64,000 bases of DNA, from the NCBI RefSeq assembly GCF_028736035.1, contig NZ_CP117866.1, forward strand, positions 9,899,001-9,963,000, in the 5' to 3' direction. The translations under genes and the position numbers were made by a program. The notes under the pieces were generated by a model, which was not told the DNA's origin, did not search any database, and saw only the letters and a list, made by a program, of their open reading frames with translations. This stretch comes from Streptomyces sp. T12 (GTDB lineage Bacteria > Actinomycetota > Actinomycetes > Streptomycetales > Streptomycetaceae). Positions 25,509-34,454 of this stretch are shown here, one piece after another. How positions within the stretch are numbered: position 1 is the stretch's first letter; every line of letters starts with the position of its first letter.

Positions 25509-27809
25509 TCACGCCGGTCCCCGCTCCTCAGGGCGTTCCAGACGGACGATCACGGCCTTGGACGTCGGGGTGTTGCTGATGTCCGCGACGCTGTCGAGCG
25601 GTACCAGGACATTGGTCTCCGGGTAGTAGGCGGCGGCCGAACCCGGGGGAGTGGGATAGGCGACGACACGGAAGTCGTCCGCGCGGCGCTCCGAACCGTC
25701 GGACCAGACACTGACGAGGTCGACGACGGCGCCGTCCGCGAGGCCCAGGTCGGCGAGATCGGCCTTGTTCACCAGGACGACGCGTCGGCCGCCCTTGATG
25801 CCGCGGTAGCGGTCGTCCATCGCGTAGGGAATCGTGTTCCACTGGTCGTGCGACCGCAGGGTCTGCAGGACCAGATGCCCCTTGGGCGCCTGGAGCATGG
25901 TGAAGTCGTTGACGGTGAAGACGGCCCTTTTGGCGGGCGTGCGGAACACTCGGCTGTTGACCGGGTTGGGCAGGCGGAAGCCGCCGGGGCGCCGTACGCG
26001 CTCGTTGAAGTCCTCGAACCCCTCGACGACCCGGGAGATGCGGTCCCGGACGAGGTCGTAGTCGGCCTCGAAGTCCTCCCAGGGGATGTCCGGTTCGGAT
26101 CCCAGCACCCTGCGGGCGAGGCGGCTGATGATGGACACCTCGCTCAGCAGGTGCGGGGAGGCAGGGGCGAGGCGGCCCCGGGTGGCATGGACTTCGCTCA
26201 TGGAGTCCTCGACCGTCATGAACTGCTCCCCGCTCGCTTGGACGTCGCGGTCGCTGCGGCCGAGCGTGGGCAGGATGAGGGCCGTACGCCCGCAGACCGC
26301 GTGGGAGCGGTTGAGCTTGGTCGAAATGTGCGCGGTCAGCGAGCAGTTGCGCAGGGCGCGCTCGGTGACGTCACTGTCCGGGGTGGCCCGGACGAAGTTG
26401 CCCGCGACGCCCACGAACACCTTGGCCCGTCCGTCGCGCATGGCCCGGATCGAGTCGACGGAGTCAAGGCCGTGTGCCGTCGGCGCGGTGAAGCGGAACT
26501 CACGCCCCAGCCGGTCCAGGAACGGCTGGGGCATGCGCTCCCAGATGCCCATCGTGCGGTCGCCCTGCACATTGCTGTGCCCGCGGACCGGGCACACCCC
26601 CGCGCCCGGACGGCCGATGTTCCCGCGCAGCAGAAGGAAGTTGACGACTTCCCTGATGGTGGGAACGCCGTGCTTGTGCTGCGTCAGACCCATGGCCCAG
26701 CAGACGATGACGCCGCGGCTGCCCAGAACCCGCTCGTGCACTCGCTCGATCTGGTCACGGCTCAGCCCGGTGGCCTCCAGGACGTCGTCCCAGACGGTCC
26801 GGCGTATGTGCTCGGCGAAAGCGTCGTATCCGGTGGTGTGTTCCTCGATGAACTCCCGGTCGAGGACGGTGCCCGGCTCCTTGTCCTCCGCCTCGACCAG
26901 GAGCAGGTTGAGCGCCTGGAAAAGGGCGAGGTCGCCGCCGGGGCGGATCTGCAGGAACTCGTCGGTGATCTGTGTGCCGCGGCCGATCACGCCGCGCGCC
27001 TTCTGCGGGTGCTTGAAGCGCAGCAGCCCCGCCTCGGGCAGCGGATTGACGGCGACGACATGACCGCCGCGGCGCTTGGTCTCCTCCAGCGCGCTCAGCA
27101 TGCGCGGATGGTTGGTCCCCGGGTTCTGTCCGACGACGAAGACGAGGTCGGCGTCGTAGATGTCGTCCAGGCTGACGCTGCCCTTGCCGATGCCCAGCGT
27201 CTCGTTCAGCGCCGAGCCGCTGGACTCGTGGCACATGTTGGAGCAGTCCGGCAGGTTGTTGGTGCCGAAGGCCCGCGCGAACAGTTGGAGCAGGAAGGCC
27301 GGCTCATTCGCCAGCCGCCCGGAGGTGTAGAACAGGGCCTCGCCCGGGTGCTGCAGGGCATGCAGCTCGTCGGTCAGCAGGTCCAGTGCCTCGTCCCAGC
27401 CGATCGGCTCGTAGTGGGTCGCGCCCTCGCGCAGCACCATCGGCTCGGTCAGTCGGCCCTGCTGGTTCAGCCAGTAGTCCGACTTCCTGCTCAGCTCGTC
27501 CACCGAGTACCGCCGGAAGAAGTCCGCGGTGACCCGCCGCGAGGTGGCCTCGTCGCTGATGTGCTTCGCGCCGTTCTCGCAGTACTCGTTGCGGTGTCGC
27601 TCGCCCGGCGCGGGCTCGGGCCAGGCACAGCCCGGGCAGTCGAAGCCCTTCGCCTGGTTGATGTTGAGCAGGGTCAGCGCGGTGCGCTTCGGTGACGTCT
27701 GGCCCAGCGCGTACTTGAGGGCGTGCACCACCGCGGGAGCGCCCGTGGCCCATGTCTTGGGAGCCGTCACGGACAGCTCGTCCTCATCCGGTTCGTCGAA
27801 GTCCCGCAT
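25509..27809 (-). CDS. FdhF/YdeP-family molybdopterin oxidoreductase
   Basis: 766 aa. The N-terminus has the short Cys motif DCPGCAWPEP rather than a full four-Cys Fe-S site. It is followed by YTSGRLANEPAFLLQLFARA, CHESSGSALNETLGIG, the Mo-cofactor-binding VVGQNPGTNHPRML and VCPVRGHSNVQGDRTMGI, and a C-terminal molybdopterin dinucleotide domain (AYYPETNVLVPL). The length fits the FdhF/YdeP group, which is annotated as a formate-dehydrogenase-like alpha subunit. The physiological substrate is unproven. No small subunit or FdhD lies beside it. It is divergent from a LysR regulator 300 bp away, a common arrangement in Streptomyces. Confidence 0.9.
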   Translation of the reverse strand: MRDFDEPDEDELSVTAPKTWATGAPAVVHALKYALGQTSPKRTALTLLNINQAKGFDCPGCAWPEPAPGERHRNEYCENGAKHISDEATSRRVTADFFRRYSVDELSRKSDYWLNQQGRLTEPMVLREGATHYEPIGWDEALDLLTDELHALQHPGEALFYTSGRLANEPAFLLQLFARAFGTNNLPDCSNMCHESSGSALNETLGIGKGSVSLDDIYDADLVFVVGQNPGTNHPRMLSALEETKRRGGHVVAVNPLPEAGLLRFKHPQKARGVIGRGTQITDEFLQIRPGGDLALFQALNLLLVEAEDKEPGTVLDREFIEEHTTGYDAFAEHIRRTVWDDVLEATGLSRDQIERVHERVLGSRGVIVCWAMGLTQHKHGVPTIREVVNFLLLRGNIGRPGAGVCPVRGHSNVQGDRTMGIWERMPQPFLDRLGREFRFTAPTAHGLDSVDSIRAMRDGRAKVFVGVAGNFVRATPDSDVTERALRNCSLTAHISTKLNRSHAVCGRTALILPTLGRSDRDVQASGEQFMTVEDSMSEVHATRGRLAPASPHLLSEVSIISRLARRVLGSEPDIPWEDFEADYDLVRDRISRVVEGFEDFNERVRRPGGFRLPNPVNSRVFRTPAKRAVFTVNDFTMLQAPKGHLVLQTLRSHDQWNTIPYAMDDRYRGIKGGRRVVLVNKADLADLGLADGAVVDLVSVWSDGSERRADDFRVVAYPTPPGSAAAYYPETNVLVPLDSVADISNTPTSKAVIVRLERPEERGPA

Positions 27810-28004
27810 CGAGCCTCATGCCCTTTCCGTCCTGGGCGGCGAGCTCGCTCGGCGCTGTCCGTCGCTCCCGGGAACGGGACAGCCGGCGTGTGATCGAAGC
27901 GCACGCGAGCGGAACAGGTCTCGCCGACCGTTCGCACTGACTCTTCGGCAAGGGAGCGAAGCGTGTCAAAGTGGCAGGTGTTATCGCGTGATAGGTACCG
28001 CCGA

Positions 28005-28040
28005 TCAGTGGGCGTCAGCGAGTCAGTGGGCGTCAGCGAG
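28005..28040. repeat. Perfect 18-bp tandem duplication
   Basis: TCAGTGGGCGTCAGCGAG occurs twice head to tail in the 300-bp region between the oxidoreductase and the LysR gene. It is a candidate regulator-binding pair or a recent slippage event. Confidence 0.6.
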
Positions 28041-28076
28041 GCGTGACCTCGGGAAACGAAGCCCGACCGTCAGTGG

Positions 28077-28110
28077 TGGATCATCGAGGCGTGGGTGGAT
28101 CATTGAGGGG
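28077..28110. promoter_or_regulatory. Imperfect 19-bp-period repeat before the LysR start
   Basis: TGGATCATCGAGGCG and TGGATCATTGAGGGG (13 of 15 identical) are spaced 19 bp apart. The second copy supplies the GAGGGG just before the GTG start, so a protein bound here would cover the ribosome binding site. Confidence 0.45.
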
Positions 28111-29024
28111 TGCTGCTGCGCCAACTCGAATACCTCGTCGCCCTCGCCCGCGCTCGCCACTTCGCGCAGGCCGCGCAGGCCTGCTACGTCTCCCAGCCGG
28201 CTCTGTCCGAAGGGATCCGCAAACTGGAGGAGGAACTCGGCATCCCTCTGGTCCAGCGGGGGCGCAGGTTCGACGGGCTCACACCGGAGGGCGAGCGGGT
28301 CGTTCTGTGGGCGCAGCGTATCCTCGCCGACCGGGACGCGTTGCAGGGCGAGATCCAGGCACTGCGGTCGGGGCTGAGCGGCCGGTTGCGCATCGGGACC
28401 GTCCCGACCGCGTCCACGGCGGTCGCCCTGCTGACCCAGCGGTTCTGCGCCTCCAACCCATTGGCGACCGTCCAGGTGTTCGCCGATCTGCGGGCCGAGG
28501 ACATCGTGAACAGGCTTCGGTCGTACGAGCTGGACGCCGCCGTGACCTACCACAGCTCCGCCGTGGAGCATGGCTTGAAGGTCGTCCCGCTGTACCAGGA
28601 GCGCTACGTGTTCCTGACCCAATGGCCCGCCACCGACACCGGCCCCGTCGAGGTCACCTGGGAGGAGGCCGCCCAGCACCCGCTCTGTCTGCTGCACCCG
28701 ATGATGCAGGGGCGCCAGGTTCTCGACGCGGTGTTCGAATCCGTAGGTGTCTCCGTGGCCCCGCGCGTCGAGACCGACTCCATCGCCTCCCTGTTCGCGC
28801 AGGTCAGGTCCGGCCAGTGGGCGAGTATCGTGCCGCACGCCTGGCTGCATGTCTTCGGCGTACCCACGGGCATGCGGGCCGTCCACCTGGTCCGGCCCGT
28901 CCGCACGGAGCGGATCGCACTGGTGCTGCCGGCGCGTGAGCCGGTCTCCGTGATCGGCCAGGCGCTTGTCGACGCCGCCGACCGGGCGGGCATCGCGGCC
29001 GCGCTGGAAGAGGTGCCCGAGTAA
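28110..29024 (+). CDS. LysR-family transcriptional regulator
   Basis: 304 aa. The N-terminal winged HTH is LRQLEYLVALARARHFAQAA, ACYVSQPALSEGIRKLEEEL, GIPLVQRGRRF. The C-terminal periplasmic-binding-like domain begins GLSGRLRIGTVPTASTAVAL and has the usual two lobes (SIASLFAQVRSGQWASIVPH). The GTG start is used, with GAGGGG directly before it. Divergent placement makes the molybdo-oxidoreductase at 25509 its probable target, and LysR proteins often repress their own gene too. Confidence 0.92.
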   Translation: MLLRQLEYLVALARARHFAQAAQACYVSQPALSEGIRKLEEELGIPLVQRGRRFDGLTPEGERVVLWAQRILADRDALQGEIQALRSGLSGRLRIGTVPTASTAVALLTQRFCASNPLATVQVFADLRAEDIVNRLRSYELDAAVTYHSSAVEHGLKVVPLYQERYVFLTQWPATDTGPVEVTWEEAAQHPLCLLHPMMQGRQVLDAVFESVGVSVAPRVETDSIASLFAQVRSGQWASIVPHAWLHVFGVPTGMRAVHLVRPVRTERIALVLPAREPVSVIGQALVDAADRAGIAAALEEVPE

Positions 29025-29151
29025 TGGTGCTGCGGCAGGTCGCCGGTGCTGAACATCGTGCTCCCGGCTGCCGTGTGGTGCCCTCGCCGCCACAACTGCA
29101 CCGCGTGCGACCATCGACGGCCTCAGCACGCGGTGAGGTGATCAGCCGCCC

Positions 29152-29235
29152 ATGCGCCCCGCGGACCTGATCACTCCGCAGTTCCGTCTGGAGCCTCTGG
29201 GCCCCCAGCACCACAGGGCGTACCCCTCCATCCGA
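29152..29235 (+). pseudogene. N-terminal scrap, possibly of a GNAT-like protein
   Basis: An ATG starts MRPADLITPQFRLEPLGPQH, which looks like the first strand of an acetyltransferase-like protein. After ~25 residues the sequence changes to an unrelated fragment. It is too short for a firm call. Confidence 0.3.
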
Positions 29236-29470
29236 ACGCATAGCGGCCTACGTCGCCGCGCTCCTTGAGCGGTGGTGCAACATCACCGAGGGCGAGGAGG
29301 ACACCTCGCCCTGGTCGACCGGCCCGTTGATCAGCGAGGCCAGTGGTCCGCTGATCTACTTCCCGATGCGGTGGAGCATGGCCGAGGCGGCGTCGGCCTA
29401 CGCGGCAGCCGTGGCGGAGTCCATGGGGCTGGTCTGTTTCGACGTGCAGCAGGACCGGCTCAGGCCTTGA
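29231..29470 (+). pseudogene. C-terminal fragment of a hypothetical protein
   Basis: The frame reads ERIAAYVAALLERWCNITEG, EDTSPWSTGPLISEASGPLI, YFPMRWSMAEAASAYAAAVA and ends GLVCFDVQQDRLRP. It looks like the intact C-terminal half of a common actinobacterial hypothetical protein without its N-terminus. The stop overlaps the end of the IS remnant on the other strand, so the mobile element probably caused the rearrangement. Confidence 0.5.
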
Positions 29471-29875
29471 GCAGGGTAGCCAATCGGCGGTAGCCAATGA
29501 GGGATGCAGCGATGCCGACGAAGGTAAGGAAGTGTTCGGCCTTGCGTTCGTGGCGCTGGTGGAGACGTCGGCAGCCTGCAAGCCAGGACACGGTTCTCTC
29601 GACTACCCATCGGTGGCGGCCGAGCCGTTGTGAGGACTCGACGCCCTTGCGGGCGATGCGGTGGCGGATTCCCCGACGGCGGAGCCATCGGCGCAGTGGT
29701 CGTAGTCGTATCCCTTGCCGGCATGCAGATTTGCTGGCCGCCGGCGCCGGAGGCCGCGGCGGGACCGGATGGGTGGGATGCCGCGCATGAGCGGCTCCAG
29801 GCCCTGGCTGTCGTGCATGTTCGCACCGGAGATGCCAAGGGGCAACGGCAGTCCGTTCCTGTCGGTGATGAGGTC
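29460..29875 (-). pseudogene. IS5-family transposase, 3' part (element B)
   Basis: Minus-strand pieces read LPLGISGANMHDSQGLEPLM, RGIPPIRSRRGLRRRRPANL, GIRHRIARKGVESSQRLGRH, RWVVERTVSWLAGCRRLHQR and EHFLTFVGIAASLIGYRRLA. This is the C-terminal half of a familiar Streptomyces IS5-group transposase. The pieces lie in different frames, and the first half of the gene is absent. Confidence 0.7.
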
Positions 29876-30501
29876 TCACCGAGGGCGCGGAGGTCTCTGA
29901 CCAGGCAGTTCGTGGTGCGGGTGTCGGTGTCGAGGGCCTGTTCCGACTTCCCCTTCGGGCGGCGGACCGGGACGCGGATGCCGATGCCGGCGCCGATGTC
30001 CGGGGTGGAGCCCGGCTCGACATCGGAGAGCCACAGCGGGGTGCCGTCCGGGGCGGACAGGAACTGGACGTTGCCGCCGAAGCTCTTGTGTTTCTGGCTG
30101 AACCACAGGTCGTTGCCGTTGTCCCGAGTGCCGGCCAGGCGGTCGCTCTCGATGAGCATGCCGTCGAGGATCACGTGACTCATCTCCTCCTCGTGGCAGC
30201 GGTCCAACACCTCGTGCAGATCGGGTGCTTGGGCGGCGAGGATGTCGATGCCCTCGTGCAGGTAGCGACAGCTGGTGGCCTGGGAGATGCCGGCGTCCTG
30301 GCCAGGCAGTGCACGCAGCCCCGCTCACGGAACCAGCGCAGCACGAGGACCGCCTGCCGGAACGTGCCCAGTGCGCGCGAGCCCGCGGGGTGCCCAGACG
30401 ACGGCGATGCGCGGCAAGCAGCCGGGAGAGGTGCACCACGATGTGGCGCGGGACATCGAGCGTGGCAGCACAGGTGACCAACCTGAAGCCTCTGGTTCCG
30501 C
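29875..30501 (-). pseudogene. IS5-family (DDE_4-type) transposase, 5' part (element A)
   Basis: Frames on the minus strand give MVTCAATLDVPRHIVVHLSR, RALGTFRQAVLVLRWFRERG, EMSHVILDGMLIESDRLAGT, WFSQKHKSFGGNVQFLSAPD, GTPLWLSDVEPGSTPDIGAG and DTRTTNCLVRDLRALGE, then stop matching. The gene is frameshifted several times and its last ~30 residues are replaced by element B at ~29875. Confidence 0.65.
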
Positions 30502-30846
30502 GGACGATCTTGTGGTGAGAACCGTCCTACCAGGGGCTTCACGTCTCTCGACGATCGGGGCCAACCTGCCCCCACCCGTCCCGAATCGAGCGGTTCACAT
30601 AGCTTAGCGAAGATCATTTCTCCGTGGCTAGGTCTGGGATTTCCCTGACTTCACGACCACGCTGGCTCCAAGATGTACGCAACCGTTTTCAGGAGATGCA
30701 CGCTACTGCTCCCAACATTTGACACCTCCACCGAGGATGGCCGCGGCGCTGCCCAATATCCTGCGCGAGGTATGGACTGGAGGTTCCGGTCGGCGGCGGA
30801 GTCCCAACACTAATGATCACCGGAGTCACCAGGGGGAGACCGCAGC
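30502..30846. other. Upstream region of the MFS gene
   Basis: About 340 bases with no gene. It is less GC-rich near 30600-30720 and contains TTGACA at 30719, but no well-spaced -10 was found. Confidence 0.4.
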
Positions 30847-32115
30847 ATGACCGGCACCACGGAGGCCCTTGGCGGGTCGGCTGCAGTCGACGGTGCGGCA
30901 CGAAGTGTCACGCGCCCGTTCTACGTATACGCCGTGCTCGCCAACACGCTGTTCCAGCGCGGCGTATTCGTCCTCTTCCTTTATCAGCGCGGCTTCTCCG
31001 TCGGGCAAGTGGCCCTGCTGCAGACACTGCTCTACCTGGTCAGTGGACTTGCGGAGTTGCCGACGGGAGTCATCGCCGACCGAATCGGCAGGCGTGCCAG
31101 CATCGTGATCGGCCAGATGCTGATAGCTGGATGTCTGCTCGGCCAGGTGGCGTTCTCCAACTACTGGGTGTTCCTGGCGCTGTTCATCGGGCAGGGCGTG
31201 GGCATGGCATGTGTGTCCGGTTCGGACACCGCCCTGCTGTACGACCTGCTCGTGCGTCGTGGTGCAACGGCCGGCTACGTCAAGATCAAGTCCCGGTTCA
31301 CCATGCTCGGGACGGTCGCCTCGGGAGCCGCCATCGTCCTCGGCGGCCAACTGCAGCAGATTTCCTGGGGAGTCGTCTACGTCGGTTCGGCGGCGTGCCT
31401 CGTCCTGGCCATGGTGGTGCTGATGTCAGGGGTGCCCGAGATCCGCGGCGCGGACGCGGTGGACGAGCAGGACGGAGCCGAGGAGCACGGCGACGCCACA
31501 GCATGGCGGGCGATGCTTCGGGTCGCCACGCCGGCGCTCGTGACGCTTGTCGTGGTGTCCGGATTGATGCATGCGACTTTGACGCCGTACATCATTTTTA
31601 CGCAGAAGACCCTCTCCGATCAGGGAGCGGGCACCGCATTGGTCAGCGTGGTCATAGCGGCGGGATTCTTCGTCGGCGGGCTCACTCCCTTGCTGTCGGA
31701 CCGCGCGGACCGGCGCATCGGGTATCGGGTCATCGTCCCGGTGTCTCTCCTGACGCTCGCCGTGGCGCTCGGCCTGAGCGGCCTCGGCCTTGTCTGGGTC
31801 ACCATCGCCGCGTTCCTGGTCCTGGCCGGGATTCCCGAGATCACCGCCGTGATCGTGGACAACGTGTTCAACGAGGCAGTGCCGTCGCGCCACCGGGCGA
31901 GCCTGCTTTCGATGATCGCATTCGTGGAGTCGGCGCTCATCGGCATCGGCTATCTCGTCCTCGGCGCGCTCATGGACGGGTTGGGCTCCAGTGTGGGCAT
32001 GGCCACCTACGCCGCGGTCCCCCTGCTGGCATGTCTCCTGTGGCTCCCGGTGCTCTTCCGAGGGGCACGGGTGACCACCGAGATCGAGAAGCCCGCCGGC
32101 CAAAAGGCATCCTGA
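30847..32115 (+). CDS. MFS transporter
   Basis: 422 aa with twelve hydrophobic segments. The loop 2-3 signature is GVIADRIGRRASIVIGQMLI and the central cytosolic loop is acidic (ADAVDEQDGAEEHGDA). The first half resembles tetracycline/multidrug exporters (LPTGVIADR), so efflux is likely. GGGGGAG stands ten bases before the ATG. It is the first gene of a rightward run that leads into the isoprenoid genes; the 350-bp gap before the next gene means it may have a separate transcript. Export of the pathway product is a reasonable guess. Confidence 0.85.
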   Translation: MTGTTEALGGSAAVDGAARSVTRPFYVYAVLANTLFQRGVFVLFLYQRGFSVGQVALLQTLLYLVSGLAELPTGVIADRIGRRASIVIGQMLIAGCLLGQVAFSNYWVFLALFIGQGVGMACVSGSDTALLYDLLVRRGATAGYVKIKSRFTMLGTVASGAAIVLGGQLQQISWGVVYVGSAACLVLAMVVLMSGVPEIRGADAVDEQDGAEEHGDATAWRAMLRVATPALVTLVVVSGLMHATLTPYIIFTQKTLSDQGAGTALVSVVIAAGFFVGGLTPLLSDRADRRIGYRVIVPVSLLTLAVALGLSGLGLVWVTIAAFLVLAGIPEITAVIVDNVFNEAVPSRHRASLLSMIAFVESALIGIGYLVLGALMDGLGSSVGMATYAAVPLLACLLWLPVLFRGARVTTEIEKPAGQKAS

Positions 32116-32466
32116 AACAGACCATCTCGCGCAACGTCCTGCCCGATGGCAGGGGCGCTGCTCGTTGTACGAAAGCGTCCGCGAAGAGACGCAGCGGTCC
32201 CTGAGACCGCGAAGGGGCTCCGCGAAGTCCTCAGCAAGCTCAAGAAGCCCATCTCGAACCAGAGGGCCGAGATCGAAGAACTCCTGCGTAGCCAGAGAAC
32301 TGTCGACTCAGGACACCAGCGGGCTCCTGGTCAATGTTGCAGCGGTCGGACGCCCTGAGGGGTGAATCAGTTCACCTCATTGAGTCAAGCCGCCTCGCCT
32401 CGCCCAAATCGGCCCGGCCGGACCTGTGAGAGTCCCGCTTGGCCGTGGAGTCGAGTGGGGGGTTCC
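32116..32466. other. Intergenic, no supported gene
   Basis: Two overlapping short open frames occur (for example GLREVLSKLKKPISNQRAEI at 32210-32270) but neither has a convincing ribosome binding site or family. A small peptide gene cannot be excluded. Confidence 0.35.
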
Positions 32467-33375
32467 GTGCTGGTACGACGCTGGCTGGACGCAGCGGGAA
32501 TCACAGATCCGTTGCTGCGGGAGTGTTACACCGTCTGCGCCCGCGCCGCTTTGCGGGAGCGTGGCGGTGTGGGCTGGGTAGGGACTCTCGCGGCGCCACC
32601 CGAGAGGCGCGCCCACGCAGCCGCCGTGACCATGGTGATCCTCGAAGCCGATGACCGGGTGGACACAGGGCCACCCGAGGGGCGCCTTCGGCGTCTGGAC
32701 GAGTGGATTGACGCCTGGTACGCCGCTCTGGAATCCGGGGGCAGTTCCGATCCGGTCCTGCACGCGGCGGCTCACGCGTGCAGCACTGTTTTCGACAGCC
32801 CACCCCTGGACCTGATGGAGGAGTGCTTCGCTGCGCTCCGCCGCAGCTGGGAGGCGACCGAGTTCGCCACCTACGAGGACTGGCAGACCTGGGCGACCGG
32901 CAGCAGCGGCGCCTCCGCTGTTTTGATCATGTCGACGTGGGATGAGCTCGGCAGGGCCGGCCAGGTCGGCGAGCGCATCGTGCGCGGCTACGGTGACGTG
33001 TTCCAGATGGTGGATTGTCTGGCCGATCTGTCGGAGGACCTGCGTGAGGGGCAGCTGTATCTGCCGCTTGAGGACCTCGACCGGTTCGGCGTGCGCAGGG
33101 AGGATCTGGAGGCCGGGCGATGGACGGAGGCCACCAGGGAACTGATCGCGTTCGAAGTGGCACGCATCACCAGTCGCTTGCCGGCCTTGTCGGACAGCGC
33201 ACGGCAGCACCCATGGCTGCACCGGTACGCGCCTGCGTTCGACACCATGACCCGCGCGCTGTGCGCCGCCGTCCCCGCGGCGGGTCCCGCCATCCTGCGG
33301 TGCGTCGCCGTTCCGCCGACAGGACCGATGGTTCAGGCGGGCTTGGGCCTGTGGCGTGCCGCCCTGGCGGGCTGA
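32467..33375 (+). CDS. Squalene/phytoene synthase-family protein
   Basis: 302 aa from a GTG with a G-run (GGGGGG) about five bases upstream. The first Asp motif reads VILEADDRVDTGP, where CrtB has a DDxxD-type motif. The second region is unmistakable: RIVRGYGDVFQMVDCLADLS followed by EDLREGQLYLPLEDLDRFGV, matching CrtB's NxxRDxxEDxxxGRxYLP. The family joins two prenyl diphosphates head to head. The sequence is diverged from real CrtB, HpnC and HpnD, so the product (phytoene-like, squalene-like or other) is unknown. It is followed 45 bp later by a polyprenyl diphosphate synthase. Confidence 0.75.
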   Translation: MLVRRWLDAAGITDPLLRECYTVCARAALRERGGVGWVGTLAAPPERRAHAAAVTMVILEADDRVDTGPPEGRLRRLDEWIDAWYAALESGGSSDPVLHAAAHACSTVFDSPPLDLMEECFAALRRSWEATEFATYEDWQTWATGSSGASAVLIMSTWDELGRAGQVGERIVRGYGDVFQMVDCLADLSEDLREGQLYLPLEDLDRFGVRREDLEAGRWTEATRELIAFEVARITSRLPALSDSARQHPWLHRYAPAFDTMTRALCAAVPAAGPAILRCVAVPPTGPMVQAGLGLWRAALAG

Positions 33376-33419
33376 GGCGGGAGCCTGACTACGTTGAGTG
33401 AGAACTGGGGGAGGAACCC

Positions 33420-34445
33420 ATGACGACCAAGGTGTCGGACACCGCCGGTACGACAGGCAGCGAGTTGGATGACCGGACCGTCAACCAGCTGGTGGAACAG
33501 GAGATCCGGCGTTGGGTGGGCGCCGGGGAAGACCTGATGAGCGTCGCGTGCCTGGACGCGCTGTTCCCGTCGGGCAAACTGCTGCGCCCCAGGCTGTGCG
33601 TGTGGTCTGCGGCCGCATCAGGCGGCACGGCAAAGGAGGTCTTGTCGTTCGCCGCCGGTCTGGAATGCCTGCATGTGGCGACCTTGATGCATGACGACGT
33701 CGTCGACCAGGCCCCCGTCCGCCGCGGCCGGGCCTCGGCTGCCGAGCACTTCGGGATCAGCATGGCGCTGATGGCCGGTGACGGGCTGGCTTCCACCGCG
33801 TACGTGGCGATGCTCGCCGGCACCGAAGCAGGACTGCCCGCCGATCGCGTCCTGCGGGCGGGGCGCGTCGCGGCGGACGCGCTCAAGCGCACGGCTGCTG
33901 CCATCGCCCAGGAGTCTCTTGTCCGCGGGGATCTCACCTGTGCACTGGCGACCGTGCTGGAAATCATCCGGGGTAAGACCGGAGCGCTGACCAGTGCCGC
34001 ATGCCAGTCCGGCGCGATCCTCGCCGACGCCCCGGCCGACCGCGAGGCGGCACTGCGCACCTACGGCGAGGAACTCGGCGTGGCCTTCCAGATCCGCGAC
34101 GATCTCCTTCCCTACGCAACCGGAGCGCACGGCACCGAGAACCCCGGCGCGCTCAGCGATGTGGCCAACCAGCAGCCCACCGTGCCGGTCCTCCTCGCGC
34201 GGGACGCCGCCGACGGCGCCGACCGGGACACGCTCCACGACCTGTTCGTCGAACAGACCGATGCCGCCACCGCTCACCGGCGGCTGTCCGAGGTCCTCAT
34301 CCGCAGCGGTGCTCTCGACCAGGCCACCGAAATGGCCCGGACGCATGCCGCGAACGCGCGGGGCGCACTGGCCCAACTTCCGCCCTCGGCTGCCAGGGAC
34401 AGGCTGGAAGAACTGACCACGACGGTCGTCGACCGGACCCAGTGA
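33420..34445 (+). CDS. Polyprenyl diphosphate synthase (trans-isoprenyl synthase)
   Basis: 341 aa. The first Asp-rich motif is LMHDDVVDQAPVRRG, a correct DDxxD. LFPSGKLLRPRL near residue 60 is the conserved GKxxRP region. The second motif is FQIRDDLLPYATG, where the last Asp of DDxxD is replaced by Pro. Chain-length determinants cannot be judged. The enzyme should condense IPP units on an allylic diphosphate and feed the synthase upstream. ATG is preceded by GGGAGGA. The next gene starts nine bases after the stop. Confidence 0.85.
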   Translation: MTTKVSDTAGTTGSELDDRTVNQLVEQEIRRWVGAGEDLMSVACLDALFPSGKLLRPRLCVWSAAASGGTAKEVLSFAAGLECLHVATLMHDDVVDQAPVRRGRASAAEHFGISMALMAGDGLASTAYVAMLAGTEAGLPADRVLRAGRVAADALKRTAAAIAQESLVRGDLTCALATVLEIIRGKTGALTSAACQSGAILADAPADREAALRTYGEELGVAFQIRDDLLPYATGAHGTENPGALSDVANQQPTVPVLLARDAADGADRDTLHDLFVEQTDAATAHRRLSEVLIRSGALDQATEMARTHAANARGALAQLPPSAARDRLEELTTTVVDRTQ

Positions 34446-34454
34446 CCGAGTCCG

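Noticed and set aside
25458..27695. 745-codon plus-strand open frame
   Set aside because: It is antisense to the clearly recognisable FdhF/YdeP gene and shows only Val/Gly/Asp/Arg-rich background.
32146..32358. Small open frames that could encode a precursor peptide before the terpenoid genes
   Set aside because: Two frames overlap, neither has a clear ribosome binding site or leader/core pattern; mentioned only as an intergenic note.
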